This document shows positions 44,028 to 52,578 of a stretch of DNA of 64,000 nucleotides, piece by piece (within the stretch, counting starts at the first letter, position 1; each line of letters opens with the position of its first letter). The DNA is from JAAFHI01 sp039793685. Its GTDB lineage: Bacteria; Acidobacteriota; Blastocatellia; Chloracidobacteriales; Chloracidobacteriaceae. The DNA lies in NCBI GenBank assembly GCA_039793685.1, contig JBDRAL010000003.1, positions 13,289-77,288 of the forward strand, written 5' to 3'. A program made the position numbers and the translations under genes. The notes below the pieces were generated by a model, which was given only the letters and a program-made list of their open reading frames with translations, was not told where the DNA came from and searched no databases.

Positions 44028-44220
44028 AAAAGGTGTCGGGTGTCGGGTTTCAGGTAAAACCAAACCCGATGGTTCGGCGGTTGGTAATCGCTGGAGATTC
44101 AACCCAGCCCTTTGTCTTTACGTCGTGACGGGTTTCAAGTTTTTCAAACCCGAATTGGAAAACTCAATACCCCAATGCTTTTCAGAACCTGAAACCCGAC
44201 ACCCGAAACCCGAAACCTTT
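44028..44220. repeat. Junction-filling inverted heptamer hairpin
   Basis: Left arm 44028-44055 and right arm 44187-44220 share a 20-bp perfect inverted core (TCGGGTGTCGGGTTTCAGGT) and more imperfect pairing outside. The right arm ends 1 bp before the crtP stop codon. The left arm ends 5 bp before the ATG of the phosphatase gene. The unit (TGTCGGG/TTTCGGG) is the same as at 34.1 kb. No gene lies in the 131-bp loop. Confidence 0.85.
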
Positions 44221-44221
44221 T

Positions 44222-45589
44222 TCAAGCCGCTTTCGCCAGCCGCGCCATGACCGCTTTGGCCGCCAGCCGCCCGCTGGCCGTCGCGCCTTCCATGCTGTCG
44301 AAAAAGCGGTGGCCGCGCGTGTAGCCGCCCGCGAGGAAGAAATTCGTCACCGGCGACGCCTGGGTCGGACGGAATTTTTCAAGCCCCGGTTTGGGGTGGT
44401 AAACCGACTGGGGAATCCGGACGACCGAGGATTTCAACACGTTCAGCGCCGGGGCTTTTTCCGGATAGTAGGAACACATCCGCTCCCAGACCGTTTTGAT
44501 CACGTCTTCATCGCTGAGCGAAATCAGGTCATGCGCGGGCGCGACCACCGCCTCGATCATCGAGCCGCCGTTGGCCGGGGCGTATTTCGGCGTCGTCAGC
44601 CGCATGTCGGCGTAGACCGGCGTCACGCCCTCCCCGCCGAACAGCAGGTTGTCGCGAGTGGTCAGTACGCCGTCGAGCCACAACTGGATGTTCATCACCG
44701 GCACGCCGACGAATTTCTTCAAATCGCCGAAGTAGGACCACTCCCGCCGCCAAGCATCGGGAATCAGCCGGTTCATCTGGTGAACCGGCAGCGCGCAGAT
44801 GTAATCGTCCGCCGTCCGCAGTTCCCCATTCACGATGAATCCGGCTACCCGGCCCGTTTCATCGAGTTCCATACCCGTGACCGGACTGCCGAAGTTGATT
44901 TTTCCGCCCGCCGCCTCGATGGCCCGGAGAATCGGCTGCGTCAGATGTTCTTCGGGCGAACCTTCGAGAAACGCCACCTGAAAACCGTCGTCCCGCCGCA
45001 GAAACAGCCGGAACACGTTGAGGACGACCTGCGCCGAAAGGTCTTCCGGCGAGAGAAACTTGAGCGCGAGCGTCTGCGGCAGGAGCATCCCGCCGAGCAG
45101 CTTTTCGCTGATGCCCTGCTTGCGATGCCAGTCGGCGTAGGAAATTTCGTCCTGCGCGTTGGCGTAGCTGCCGTTATCGAACAGCGCCGGAAACAGCGCC
45201 TTGCCGTACACCATTTTGTCCATCAGCGAAAATTCGCTCGCCGTGAACAGGTTCGGTAAAAGATGAAGGGGAAACGGCAGACCTTTCTGCGAAACGATGT
45301 CGTAGGTCTTCCCGCCCGGCAGCGTGAAATGGCAGACCGGGTCCTTCAGGCGCAGATGTTTGTCCGCGCCGACCGACTTCATCAGTTTGAACAGTTCTTC
45401 GTAACAGCCGAAAAAGACGTGCAGGCCGGATTCGATCCAGTCGCCGTCGCGATCCTTCCACGACGACACCTTGCCGCCGCACATCGCGCGGGATTCGAAC
45501 AATTCGACGTCGCACCCCGCCTGGGCCAGATCGTACGCGGCGGTCAGCCCCGCAAGGCCCCCGCCCGCAATGAACACTTTCTTTCGCAT
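44222..45589 (-). CDS. crtP: 15-cis-phytoene desaturase, plant/cyanobacterial type
   Basis: FAD-dependent desaturase converting 15-cis-phytoene toward zeta-carotene. The N-terminal dinucleotide fold is IAGGGLAGLTAAYDLAQAGC. Family-specific stretches are WIESGLHVFFGCYEELFKLM, LALKFLSPEDLSAQVVLNVF, VAFLEGSPEEHLTQPI and the C-terminal FFLAGGYTRGHRFFDSMEGA. PVMNIQLWLDGVLT and SVYADM-like PVYADMRLTT favour CrtP over CrtQ, though zeta-carotene desaturase or a hydroxysqualene dehydroxylase-like role cannot be fully excluded. This enzyme type is typical of cyanobacteria, green sulfur bacteria and Chloracidobacterium. No other carotenoid gene is adjacent. Confidence 0.82.
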   Translation of the reverse strand: MRKKVFIAGGGLAGLTAAYDLAQAGCDVELFESRAMCGGKVSSWKDRDGDWIESGLHVFFGCYEELFKLMKSVGADKHLRLKDPVCHFTLPGGKTYDIVSQKGLPFPLHLLPNLFTASEFSLMDKMVYGKALFPALFDNGSYANAQDEISYADWHRKQGISEKLLGGMLLPQTLALKFLSPEDLSAQVVLNVFRLFLRRDDGFQVAFLEGSPEEHLTQPILRAIEAAGGKINFGSPVTGMELDETGRVAGFIVNGELRTADDYICALPVHQMNRLIPDAWRREWSYFGDLKKFVGVPVMNIQLWLDGVLTTRDNLLFGGEGVTPVYADMRLTTPKYAPANGGSMIEAVVAPAHDLISLSDEDVIKTVWERMCSYYPEKAPALNVLKSSVVRIPQSVYHPKPGLEKFRPTQASPVTNFFLAGGYTRGHRFFDSMEGATASGRLAAKAVMARLAKAA

Positions 45590-45633
45590 GACAAAACCAC
45601 TTTCGCTCCGAACAACATGAGGGAGGATGGCGG

Positions 45634-45663
45634 TTTATATCGCGCCGGGGCGTCATTCGTCAT
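45634..45663 (-). promoter_or_regulatory. Candidate crtP promoter
   Basis: On the minus strand, ATGACG and TATAAA are separated by 18 bp, about 45 bases upstream of the crtP ATG. It is the best -10-like element in the 116-bp spacer. Confidence 0.35.
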
Positions 45664-45705
45664 GGATGAAAGGAGACGAAGCCGGGCCAGAAAACCAAAA
45701 GCCGA

Positions 45706-46293
45706 TCACTTCCCTACCTCTCCGGCGGAAATGACCTGAATCGTCGTTTTCTGTCCCTGACCCGACTTCGGAATCATGGACTCCGAGATGCTCACGGAAA
45801 TGGTCTGTTCGCCTTTTTCCCATTGTGTCGGCAGTCCCGGTTGAGTAGCCACGGGCGTCCATCCGGCGTTACGGAGTTGTCCCTCGTAAAACGACACGAC
45901 ATCGGTTGCCTTCACCTCGGTCGCAAAGCTGTACACGACCAACCCATTTGAATATCGCCGGCCGGTGAGTTTTGAACCTGGATAAACCGGAATCCAGGTG
46001 GGTACGTCGGCGAACTGATCACCCGGCGGCGCAGGCGCGGGCGGCGCGGTTTGCGTCGGGGGCGGGGGCGTCGAAGCGGGAGGCGTTGACGGCGGCGCGG
46101 GCGTGGAAGCAGGTGCTGGGGGCGTGGTGGCCGGTGGTTGCGTCGCGGGCGGAGGCGGCTGCGTTACCGGCGGCGCGGCCTTCGCGAACGGCGATCCCGA
46201 CGGAAACCATTCCAGCCATTGACGATGTGCGAGTACGCCGAGGACCATCCCGAGCAACACACCGATAAAAAGACTGACGAGAATTTTTCGCAT
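45706..46293 (-). CDS. Membrane-anchored hypothetical protein with Pro-rich linker
   Basis: 195 residues. An N-terminal membrane anchor (ILVSLFIGVLLGMVLGVLAH) is followed by about 50 residues of Pro/Ala/Thr repeats (QPPPPATQPPATTPP and similar), which make a flexible periplasmic tether. The C-terminal domain (TWIPVYPGSKLTGRRYSNGL, VVSFYEGQLRNAGWTPV) is a small module seen in many acidobacterial and deltaproteobacterial secreted proteins, without assigned function. The gene lies directly upstream of crtP on the same strand, but 116 bp separate them. Confidence 0.68.
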   Translation of the reverse strand: MRKILVSLFIGVLLGMVLGVLAHRQWLEWFPSGSPFAKAAPPVTQPPPPATQPPATTPPAPASTPAPPSTPPASTPPPPTQTAPPAPAPPGDQFADVPTWIPVYPGSKLTGRRYSNGLVVYSFATEVKATDVVSFYEGQLRNAGWTPVATQPGLPTQWEKGEQTISVSISESMIPKSGQGQKTTIQVISAGEVGK

Positions 46294-46369
46294 TCGAAAT
46301 CCGCCTGATGGTGGAAATTTTGGGATCAGTTAGAAGACGGAAGTGCTGGCTTCAAACAGGATGAATGCC

Positions 46370-46804
46370 CTAACCGGAAATATTTGGGGGATGCAGCCCG
46401 TTGTCGTAAAGCAATTTTCTCAAGTTGACGAGTCCGATCCGATTCAGCCTGAGTGCCTGAACTGTCGCCCGTCCGATTGAGGTCATGCCAATAATCTCGG
46501 AACAATCCGAATTCCAGGTAAAGTGCATTGCCCACCGCTCGCGGCGTGGATTGAAAAGGCTGACAATCACTCCGGAAAGAGGGTCCACGGCTTCCATTCT
46601 GGCCCCTTTGAAACTGTTGCATCCCTGGCAGGCCAAAGCCAGGTTACCTGGTTCCGTTTCTCCGGCCTGGGATTCAGGTCGAACATGCTCGACCGTCATG
46701 GCATCAGGAATGAAATCCCCACGACACAGGCAATACTCACAACAGCCCGCCGCCCGTTCTTGGACGAAACGACGCAAAGCAACTGGAACGTAGGTTTCAG
46801 ACAT
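46370..46804 (-). CDS. HNH endonuclease
   Basis: A 144-residue nuclease of the HNH fold. The zinc-ribbon cysteines are CCEYC and CQGCN; the catalytic core reads MTVEHVRPESQAGETEPGNL followed by ALACQGCNSFKG, so the EH...N...H/N-type pattern is intact. The ATG at 46804 overlaps the stop of the upstream small gene by 8 bp (46797-46804), implying translational coupling. I know similar small-helical-protein/HNH pairs (start MSxTYVPVALRR) from cyanobacteria; their role is not established. A toxin-antitoxin, defence or mobile-nuclease role is possible. Confidence 0.85.
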   Translation of the reverse strand: MSETYVPVALRRFVQERAAGCCEYCLCRGDFIPDAMTVEHVRPESQAGETEPGNLALACQGCNSFKGARMEAVDPLSGVIVSLFNPRRERWAMHFTWNSDCSEIIGMTSIGRATVQALRLNRIGLVNLRKLLYDNGLHPPNISG

Positions 46805-47192
46805 TTTCCGGAAATTGAATGCCAAGTTGGGTCATGACTTCCGGAAGCGTTGTTCCACGAAGTTTTGCCAGCGCCGCGACAGCCGTCATTCGCTCAACGT
46901 GCAGTTTCTCCCGAAATTCAGTTAATTCCAGTAGTTCCTGATAGCCCTCAGGCGAAATCACTTCGGAGGCGAAGGCTTTCCTGAGTTCCCGGAAGCGCTG
47001 TTCGACTTCCGGCGGGGCCGAAGCGTTGATGACTTCCAGAAGATGAAGCTCCTCATCAGGCAGACGAGTAAACAGCTTCGACGCGCGGGCGGAAACCGCT
47101 TCCCCGACGACTTTTTCCAAGTCATCGACATTCATTTGTCGAACCGCCGCCAGAACCTGCTCGGTTGTCGGAATAGCCTGATTGGGTTCCAT
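46797..47192 (-). CDS. Small helical partner of HNH endonuclease
   Basis: A 131-residue, mostly alpha-helical soluble protein. The ATG at 47192 has GGAGG 6 bases upstream; the frame is open to 47402, but without a good start. The middle (PDEELHLLEVINASAPPEVE) and end (EGYQELLELTEFREKLHVER, AALAKLRGTTLPEVMTQLGI) match the uncharacterised proteins that precede HNH genes in cyanobacteria. The end resembles a helix-turn-helix-like or docking helix, which could make it an antitoxin or specificity factor for the coupled nuclease. That is inference only. Confidence 0.72.
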   Translation of the reverse strand: MEPNQAIPTTEQVLAAVRQMNVDDLEKVVGEAVSARASKLFTRLPDEELHLLEVINASAPPEVEQRFRELRKAFASEVISPEGYQELLELTEFREKLHVERMTAVAALAKLRGTTLPEVMTQLGIQFPENV

Positions 47193-47553
47193 GAGATACC
47201 TCCGCGTTTCGAATGCCCGTTCGTTCAAACTTTTGAGCCTGATTGTATTCCGGCAACTTTCACCCGGACTACCTTTTCTTTCCCCGTTCATCTTCCGCAG
47301 GAATATGGAGCCTTGTGTCATGAACGGCAACCGAGTTCCGGCTTCTTTTTTTGCGGTAAAACGTTTTTCCAATCGGCAAAACCGGATTTCTAATCGTTTC
47401 ACGGTTGCCTCAGTTCGTTTTACAACGGCCTCAGCTCAAAAATTTCAGTCCAGTTCAGGAAATTTACATCCCGAAATGAAAAACCCATCCCGCGCGGGGA
47501 TGGGTCCGGAAGTTTGAAGTTCGTTTGAAAGGCCGGTGAAGGGCGAATCGGAA
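47193..47553. other. Intergenic region before the dab operon end
   Basis: 361 bp without a convincing gene. It should hold the promoter of the HNH pair (not identified) and the dabA terminator at 47484-47506. Confidence 0.5.
47484..47506 (-). terminator. Terminator of the dabBA operon
   Basis: A perfect 9-bp stem ACCCATCCC/GGGATGGGT with a 5-base loop, followed on the minus strand by a run of T. It lies 47 bp after the dabA stop. Confidence 0.8.
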
Positions 47554-50007
47554 TCAGGCGGCGGCGAGAAGTTTCCAGCCGTCCGCGCGGTACTGCTCGA
47601 CGTCGCCCCGCTCGGGGTCGATTCGCATCAGCGAAAGCCACTCGTTTTCAATCAACTGACGGACAAGCGCGTGCTTCCGGATGACGCCTTCGATGCCCTC
47701 GCGCGGCGCTTCGATGAAGACGGCGAGGCGTTGCGGCGTGTGCAGCCATTTTTCCCCGTCGTGCAGCGACTGCATCGACAGCCCGACCCGCAGGTCGCCG
47801 CCGTTCCCCTCGAACACCCCGATGCGTCCGCCGACGACGTTGTGAAGAACCTTGTTCCCGCTTCCGTAGCGGCGGTTGTCTACGGTCGAGGCGTAGTACT
47901 GCATGTTGATCCAGTTGGTGACCACCATCGGCGCGGTCATGATCAGTTCGAGAATCGAACAGTCTTTATCCGCCTTCCAGTCGTAGTCGTGGAGGAACGA
48001 ACGACCGCCGAGGTTGATGTTTTTCGTCCGGTGGCGCGGCGCGACGATGAACGCGGCGTTGTCGGCCAACCCCCATTCGGGCCGCGTCTGGCTCCAGTCG
48101 GCGGAGCGGGTTTTCACTGACTTGAACAGCGCCTCGGGGCGGTCAGCGAGTTCCGCCAGCCCCAGCGCGGGGGCGCGTTCGGCGCGGGCGCGGCGTCCGG
48201 CGGCGTCAAGTTTTTCCCGCAGCTTCACAAGATCGTCCGCGTGGGTCGGCGGAAGCAGATCCGTGTCGTACAGTTCAATCACGTCCGTGGTCGTGTTGTG
48301 GAGCGCGGCGAGGAAGAACGTGTCCTCCGGAACGCTGAAGTTTCGGGCGACGAGGCCGCGACGAACGGATGGCTCGTTGAGCAGCGCGGCAAGCGCGCGG
48401 GCGTTGACTTCGCCGGTCTGTCCGCAGCACGCGCCGCAGTCGAGGCCCGCCGCGTGCGGATTGTTGGCGCTGGTGCTTCCGTGTCCGGCGAGCATCACCA
48501 ACCGGGCGAAACCGGCGGTCAGCCCCATCGCCTTGAGGACTTTTTCGGCCAGATTGATTTTGGTTTCGATGTCGTCGCCGAGCGACAGCACCTTTCGCAG
48601 CCGGACGCCGTTCCCGAGTCCCTCGTGGTCGGGCGACGCGGGCGTTTTTTGCCCGAATGCCAGACTGCGACCGATCAGGCTCGTGGCGTAACCGAGTCCG
48701 AGCGTTTCGACCAGCGCGAACGCCGAGCCGGGCATGCGCTTGAACGGGAGTTTCGATTTGGCCTGCACCAGCCGGTTTTCGCGGGCGGCGGCGGTTTTCT
48801 GGTCGCCGTGGGCGTGACCGGAGGTATCGGTGACGCACATCGCGGGCGCGAGCAGGCCCGGCAGCTGCGGACGGCGAAATTCCGTCCCGAGCGGGGCGTA
48901 TTCAATCGGAAGTCCGAAGAAACCGGCGAACCCGAGGGTTTGAACGTCCGGCGCGACCGCTTCGAACGCCCTCCGGAAAACTTCCGAGCGAACGTCAATG
49001 CAGAACGCGGCCTGCACGGCGGGCGTGGCGGAACCCGACGGTTTCGCGGCGGGCACGGCGGCGAGTTCGGCGGCGAGTTTCGTCCGGTAGGCGATTTCGA
49101 GCGCCCGCTGATAGACGCTTTCCCAACGCGGTCCGGTTTCAAACGGATTCCGAACCGATGCTTTCAACCGACTCTGCCATTGCGCCCAGACTGACCCGGT
49201 TTCCCGGCCACCGTCATCCAGCAGGAATTCCCAGGCCAGGCGAATCGCCAGCACATCGACGATGTCGGAATTGTCTCCGCCTTCGAGTCGCGCCTGCCAG
49301 CGCAGATAGGCACCCCACGCCGCCCAGCCGTTCACCCTCAGAAGGACCGCCGTCAGAAATTCCGGGACTTCCGATGCCGGCACGGCGAGCCGGTCCAAAA
49401 CGAACCGGATGGCCTCGCGGCTGTCCTCCGGCAATCGGGAGACCCGTTCGGCGACTTCCGGGGCCTTCATCAGCAGGGCGATGCCCCGGTCGTGGCGAAT
49501 GGTCTCCCGCCACCCCGCAAAGAGCGTTTCATCATGAACCAGATGCCAGTCGGCCTGATCTTCATCGAAGTACGCGCCGCAAAACTGGCTGATTTCGTGC
49601 GTAATCGTGTCGCGCCACGCCGGTTCGCGGGTCAGGTCGCGGCGGGTGTCGAGAATGTCGGAGAGAAGCGGAAAGGTGGCCGTAGGCATCGGCTGGTCAT
49701 CCAGACCGGCCAGCGCGGAGGATTCCTCCCGTTCCAGCCCCGCTTCGGCGAGCGCCTGCCGGAGATGAGCGAGTTCAAACCGCTTTTCGCGGAAGGCGCG
49801 GGCGTAAAACTCGCGCGGCATGAACATGGTCGTTCCGGAAAGCCAGCCAAGACGATCGGCGACTTCGTCGAACGGACGGTCCACCCATCCCCAGTACGGG
49901 TTGACTGCGATGAAACGGTCCAGCGGCCAGGTCGGGGCGATTTTTCCGCAGGCGGCGTCAATCGCTTCCTGAAGTGCGGTCGGATTCACAATTTCGGTGG
50001 TTTTCAT
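47554..50007 (-). CDS. dabA: Inorganic carbon transporter, carbonic-anhydrase-like subunit DabA (DUF2309)
   Basis: 817 residues. With DabB it forms an energy-coupled system that hydrates CO2 vectorially and accumulates bicarbonate in the cytoplasm. The zinc site of the beta-carbonic-anhydrase-like core is intact: C336 and D338 in AFCIDVRSEVFRR, H509 in LAGHGSTSANNPHAAG and C524 in LDCGACCGQ. The 15-residue H-to-C spacing matches the characterised enzyme. The ATG at 50007 has GGGAGA 7 bases upstream and overlaps the dabB stop (ATGA). A frame extension to 50073 lies within dabB. Confidence 0.93.
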   Translation of the reverse strand: MKTTEIVNPTALQEAIDAACGKIAPTWPLDRFIAVNPYWGWVDRPFDEVADRLGWLSGTTMFMPREFYARAFREKRFELAHLRQALAEAGLEREESSALAGLDDQPMPTATFPLLSDILDTRRDLTREPAWRDTITHEISQFCGAYFDEDQADWHLVHDETLFAGWRETIRHDRGIALLMKAPEVAERVSRLPEDSREAIRFVLDRLAVPASEVPEFLTAVLLRVNGWAAWGAYLRWQARLEGGDNSDIVDVLAIRLAWEFLLDDGGRETGSVWAQWQSRLKASVRNPFETGPRWESVYQRALEIAYRTKLAAELAAVPAAKPSGSATPAVQAAFCIDVRSEVFRRAFEAVAPDVQTLGFAGFFGLPIEYAPLGTEFRRPQLPGLLAPAMCVTDTSGHAHGDQKTAAARENRLVQAKSKLPFKRMPGSAFALVETLGLGYATSLIGRSLAFGQKTPASPDHEGLGNGVRLRKVLSLGDDIETKINLAEKVLKAMGLTAGFARLVMLAGHGSTSANNPHAAGLDCGACCGQTGEVNARALAALLNEPSVRRGLVARNFSVPEDTFFLAALHNTTTDVIELYDTDLLPPTHADDLVKLREKLDAAGRRARAERAPALGLAELADRPEALFKSVKTRSADWSQTRPEWGLADNAAFIVAPRHRTKNINLGGRSFLHDYDWKADKDCSILELIMTAPMVVTNWINMQYYASTVDNRRYGSGNKVLHNVVGGRIGVFEGNGGDLRVGLSMQSLHDGEKWLHTPQRLAVFIEAPREGIEGVIRKHALVRQLIENEWLSLMRIDPERGDVEQYRADGWKLLAAA

Positions 50008-51545
50008 GCGGTTTCTCCCGAAAGGCTGTTCAGCGTGGACGTTTTGGGCATTTCCGGCAGGCGAACCGGCCACAGGCGGAAGGCGAGTCGGGTAAAGCGT
50101 TCATCGAGGTAAAACCCGTAGTAGGCCCACGGATAGAGCGTTTTCGAAACCCGGCCGAGCGGATAGGCCAACAACCACGTCTGCGTCAGGTAGAGCAGAC
50201 CGAACGCGGCGGCGGACCAGACGACGAGCCACTGACTGACGCCCGCTTCGGCAACGACGCCGCCGAAGATCCGGTGCCAGACGCCGTAAAGCACGACCAG
50301 CCCCGCCGAAAACAGCATTCCCTTGACCACCAGCGCCGGTTTTCCGGGTTCGCCCCACCAGAGCGGCGCGACGCCGAGGCCGACGATGAACAGCGCCAGC
50401 CACGGAATCGGATGTGAACCAAGCCAGTTCACGGCAAGAAAATTCAACCCGAACGCCATCCCGACGGCCAGCGCCGCCGACACGAGCCGCCAGACCAGAA
50501 CCGGCCCGGCAGGAACGGCCTTCGCGGAAGGCATCATCCGGCGGCGGAGCGTGTCGGTGACGGCCTCGCCCGCCGTCAGGAAGGAATAGGCTTTGTAAAG
50601 CGAGTGCGCGAGCAGGTGGAGGAAGGCGATTTCATACAACCCGAGGCCGCATTCCATCAGCATGAAGCCCATTTGCGCGCAGGTGGACCACGCCAGCCGG
50701 ACCTTGACGCTGATGCGCGTCATCATCACCAGCCCGGCCGTCACGGCGCTCGCGCTTCCCACGATGACCAGAAGGGCCTGCGCCACCGGCGCACCCGACA
50801 GCGGCAACGCCAATCGAATCAGCATGAACCCGCCGAGGTTGACGATTCCCGCGTGCAGCAGAGCCGAAACCGGCGTCGGCGCTTCCATCACCTGAATCAG
50901 CCAGCCGTGAACCGGCAACTGGGCGGACTTGAGGATCACCGCCAGCGCGATGAGCAGCATCGCCGCCTGAACGCCGGTCGGCATCGTCGTCAGCCGTGCC
51001 AGATGGGTTTCCAGTGCGTGCAGGTCGAGCGATCCAACCTCGCGATGAATCAGCAGCAACGCCCACGCCAGACAGACATCGGCCAGACGGGCAGCCAGAA
51101 ATTTCTTGTGGGCCACAATCAGCGCGGTCGGCCGGTCACGGTAAAACGTGAGGAGCTGGTGCAGGCTGAGACTGCTCGCCACCCACGCGGCGGCCATCAC
51201 GCCCAGATTGTGGGAGGCGGCGACCGCCCCGACGCTCGCCAGCGTCAGGGTGAGCGAGAAGATGTACTTTTCCTGTCGGGGTTCTCCCTGAAGATATCGG
51301 CGCGAGAACCGGATGATGACCCATCCCAGAAACGAAATCAGGAGGAGAAGTCCCAGACCGGGAACATCGCCGCCACCGTTCGCGGCCGTTACCCCGATTA
51401 TTGAAAGCGAGACGGCCAAGGCGGCGATGGCCATACTTTCCACCACCCGCCACGCCGTTTCCGTCCGGAGCAGGCTCGCCAGCAGATTAGCCACCAGATA
51501 CAGTGCCGGAATGCACCAGGGATTCAGGATTCGAGCGAACAACAT
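50004..51545 (-). CDS. dabB: Inorganic carbon transporter, proton-conducting membrane subunit DabB (NuoL/MrpA-like)
   Basis: A 513-residue membrane protein with about 13-14 helices, homologous to antiporter-like subunits of complex I. Characteristic segments are SLHQLLTFYRDRPTALIVAH, LPVHGWLIQVMEAPTPVSAL (the HGWL...PTPVSALLHAG proton-channel signature) and LLAHSLYKAYSFL. The ATG at 51545 has AAAGGA 9 bases upstream. It is the first gene of the operon, translationally coupled to dabA. A LysR-type regulator is transcribed divergently 118 bp away. In contrast to complex I genes, no nuo genes surround it. Confidence 0.92.
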   Translation of the reverse strand: MLFARILNPWCIPALYLVANLLASLLRTETAWRVVESMAIAALAVSLSIIGVTAANGGGDVPGLGLLLLISFLGWVIIRFSRRYLQGEPRQEKYIFSLTLTLASVGAVAASHNLGVMAAAWVASSLSLHQLLTFYRDRPTALIVAHKKFLAARLADVCLAWALLLIHREVGSLDLHALETHLARLTTMPTGVQAAMLLIALAVILKSAQLPVHGWLIQVMEAPTPVSALLHAGIVNLGGFMLIRLALPLSGAPVAQALLVIVGSASAVTAGLVMMTRISVKVRLAWSTCAQMGFMLMECGLGLYEIAFLHLLAHSLYKAYSFLTAGEAVTDTLRRRMMPSAKAVPAGPVLVWRLVSAALAVGMAFGLNFLAVNWLGSHPIPWLALFIVGLGVAPLWWGEPGKPALVVKGMLFSAGLVVLYGVWHRIFGGVVAEAGVSQWLVVWSAAAFGLLYLTQTWLLAYPLGRVSKTLYPWAYYGFYLDERFTRLAFRLWPVRLPEMPKTSTLNSLSGETA

Positions 51546-51607
51546 CGTGAAATTCCTTTGTTCAGAGAGTGCCGCCAATTTGCCTTTCGTTAAAACATAA
51601 GTAAAAT

Positions 51608-51628
51608 AGATTTTTCCCAGTAAAATCT
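51608..51628. promoter_or_regulatory. Probable LysR-type operator in the dabB/lysR divergent promoter
   Basis: Inverted repeat AGATTTT-N7-AAAATCT in a very AT-rich patch between divergent dabB and the LysR gene. TATAAA at 51631-51636 may be the -10 of the regulator gene. Placement and symmetry fit an autoregulating LysR site. Confidence 0.55.
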
Positions 51629-51663
51629 TTTATAAAAACGAACGATTATTTTCGATCCTTCCC

Positions 51664-52578
51664 ATGTTGAAGCCTACCGACCTCAATTACCGCCACCTGT
51701 TCTACTTCTGGACGGTCGCCACGGAGGGGCATCTGACCCGCGCGGCGGATCGTCTTCATCTTTCACAGTCGGCGCTTTCGGCCCAGATTCGGCAATTGGA
51801 AGATCAGCTCGGACATTCGCTGTTCCTGCGCGAACACCGAATGCTCAAGCTGACCGAAGTCGGGCATCTGGTTCTGGGCTACGCGGAAACCATTTTTTCG
51901 CTCGGAGGCGAAATGGTGGCGCTGGTGCAGACCGATGGCGGTCCCAACGCGCGACGGCTGCGGGTAGGGGGCGTAGTCAATCTTTCGCGCAACTTTCAGG
52001 AGAATTTTTTGCGGCCGGTCATGGACGCCGGGGTGCGGCTCATCCTTGAATCAGGAAGCCTCGATGAACTGATGGAGCACCTGCTGGTTCACAAACTCGA
52101 CATCGTGCTCTCGAACCGTCCGGTGGCGAATTCGGAGGAGGAGCAGATTCGCTGTCGGCGCATCGCCCGGCAGCCGGTCTGTCTGGTCGGTCATCCGCTT
52201 GCGTCCGATGACCGGTTCCGTTTTCCGGACGATCTGAACCGCGTGACGCTGCTGCTTCCCGGTCGCAACAGCGACGTTCGGACCGAGTTCGACATGGTGT
52301 GCGAACAGCTTCAGGTCCGACCGGAAATTTATGCGGAAGTGGACGACATGGCGATGCTGCGCCTCATGGCCCGCGATTCGGGGCCGGGCCGGGCGGCACT
52401 CGTGCCGGCGGTGGTCGTGCAGGACGAACTCCGCAGCGGAACGCTGATGGAATACTGCGAAGTGCCGAACGTCTATGAAAACTTCTACGCCATTACGACC
52501 GACCGACGCTTCCAGCCGTCGGCGCTGACGGCCCTTCTGGAAGCCGGAATCGACGCGCCGCCCGTCAATCAGCCCTGA
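51664..52578 (+). CDS. LysR-family transcriptional regulator (likely regulator of dabBA)
   Basis: 304 residues. The N-terminal winged helix-turn-helix (LNYRHLFYFWTVATEGHLTR, AADRLHLSQSALSAQIRQLE) is followed by a periplasmic-binding-protein-like effector domain from about residue 95. The N-terminal DLNYRHLFYFW start resembles the NhaR branch of LysR proteins. Divergent arrangement with dabBA suggests that it controls inorganic-carbon uptake in response to CO2/bicarbonate, pH or sodium; this is inference from position. Its last 10 bases overlap the end of the convergent tetR gene. Confidence 0.9.
   Translation: MLKPTDLNYRHLFYFWTVATEGHLTRAADRLHLSQSALSAQIRQLEDQLGHSLFLREHRMLKLTEVGHLVLGYAETIFSLGGEMVALVQTDGGPNARRLRVGGVVNLSRNFQENFLRPVMDAGVRLILESGSLDELMEHLLVHKLDIVLSNRPVANSEEEQIRCRRIARQPVCLVGHPLASDDRFRFPDDLNRVTLLLPGRNSDVRTEFDMVCEQLQVRPEIYAEVDDMAMLRLMARDSGPGRAALVPAVVVQDELRSGTLMEYCEVPNVYENFYAITTDRRFQPSALTALLEAGIDAPPVNQP

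Noticed and set aside
47043..47517. Two + strand frames near the HNH pair
   Set aside because: One is antisense to the small partner gene, the other runs through the intergenic region and terminator; there is no ribosome-binding site or family.
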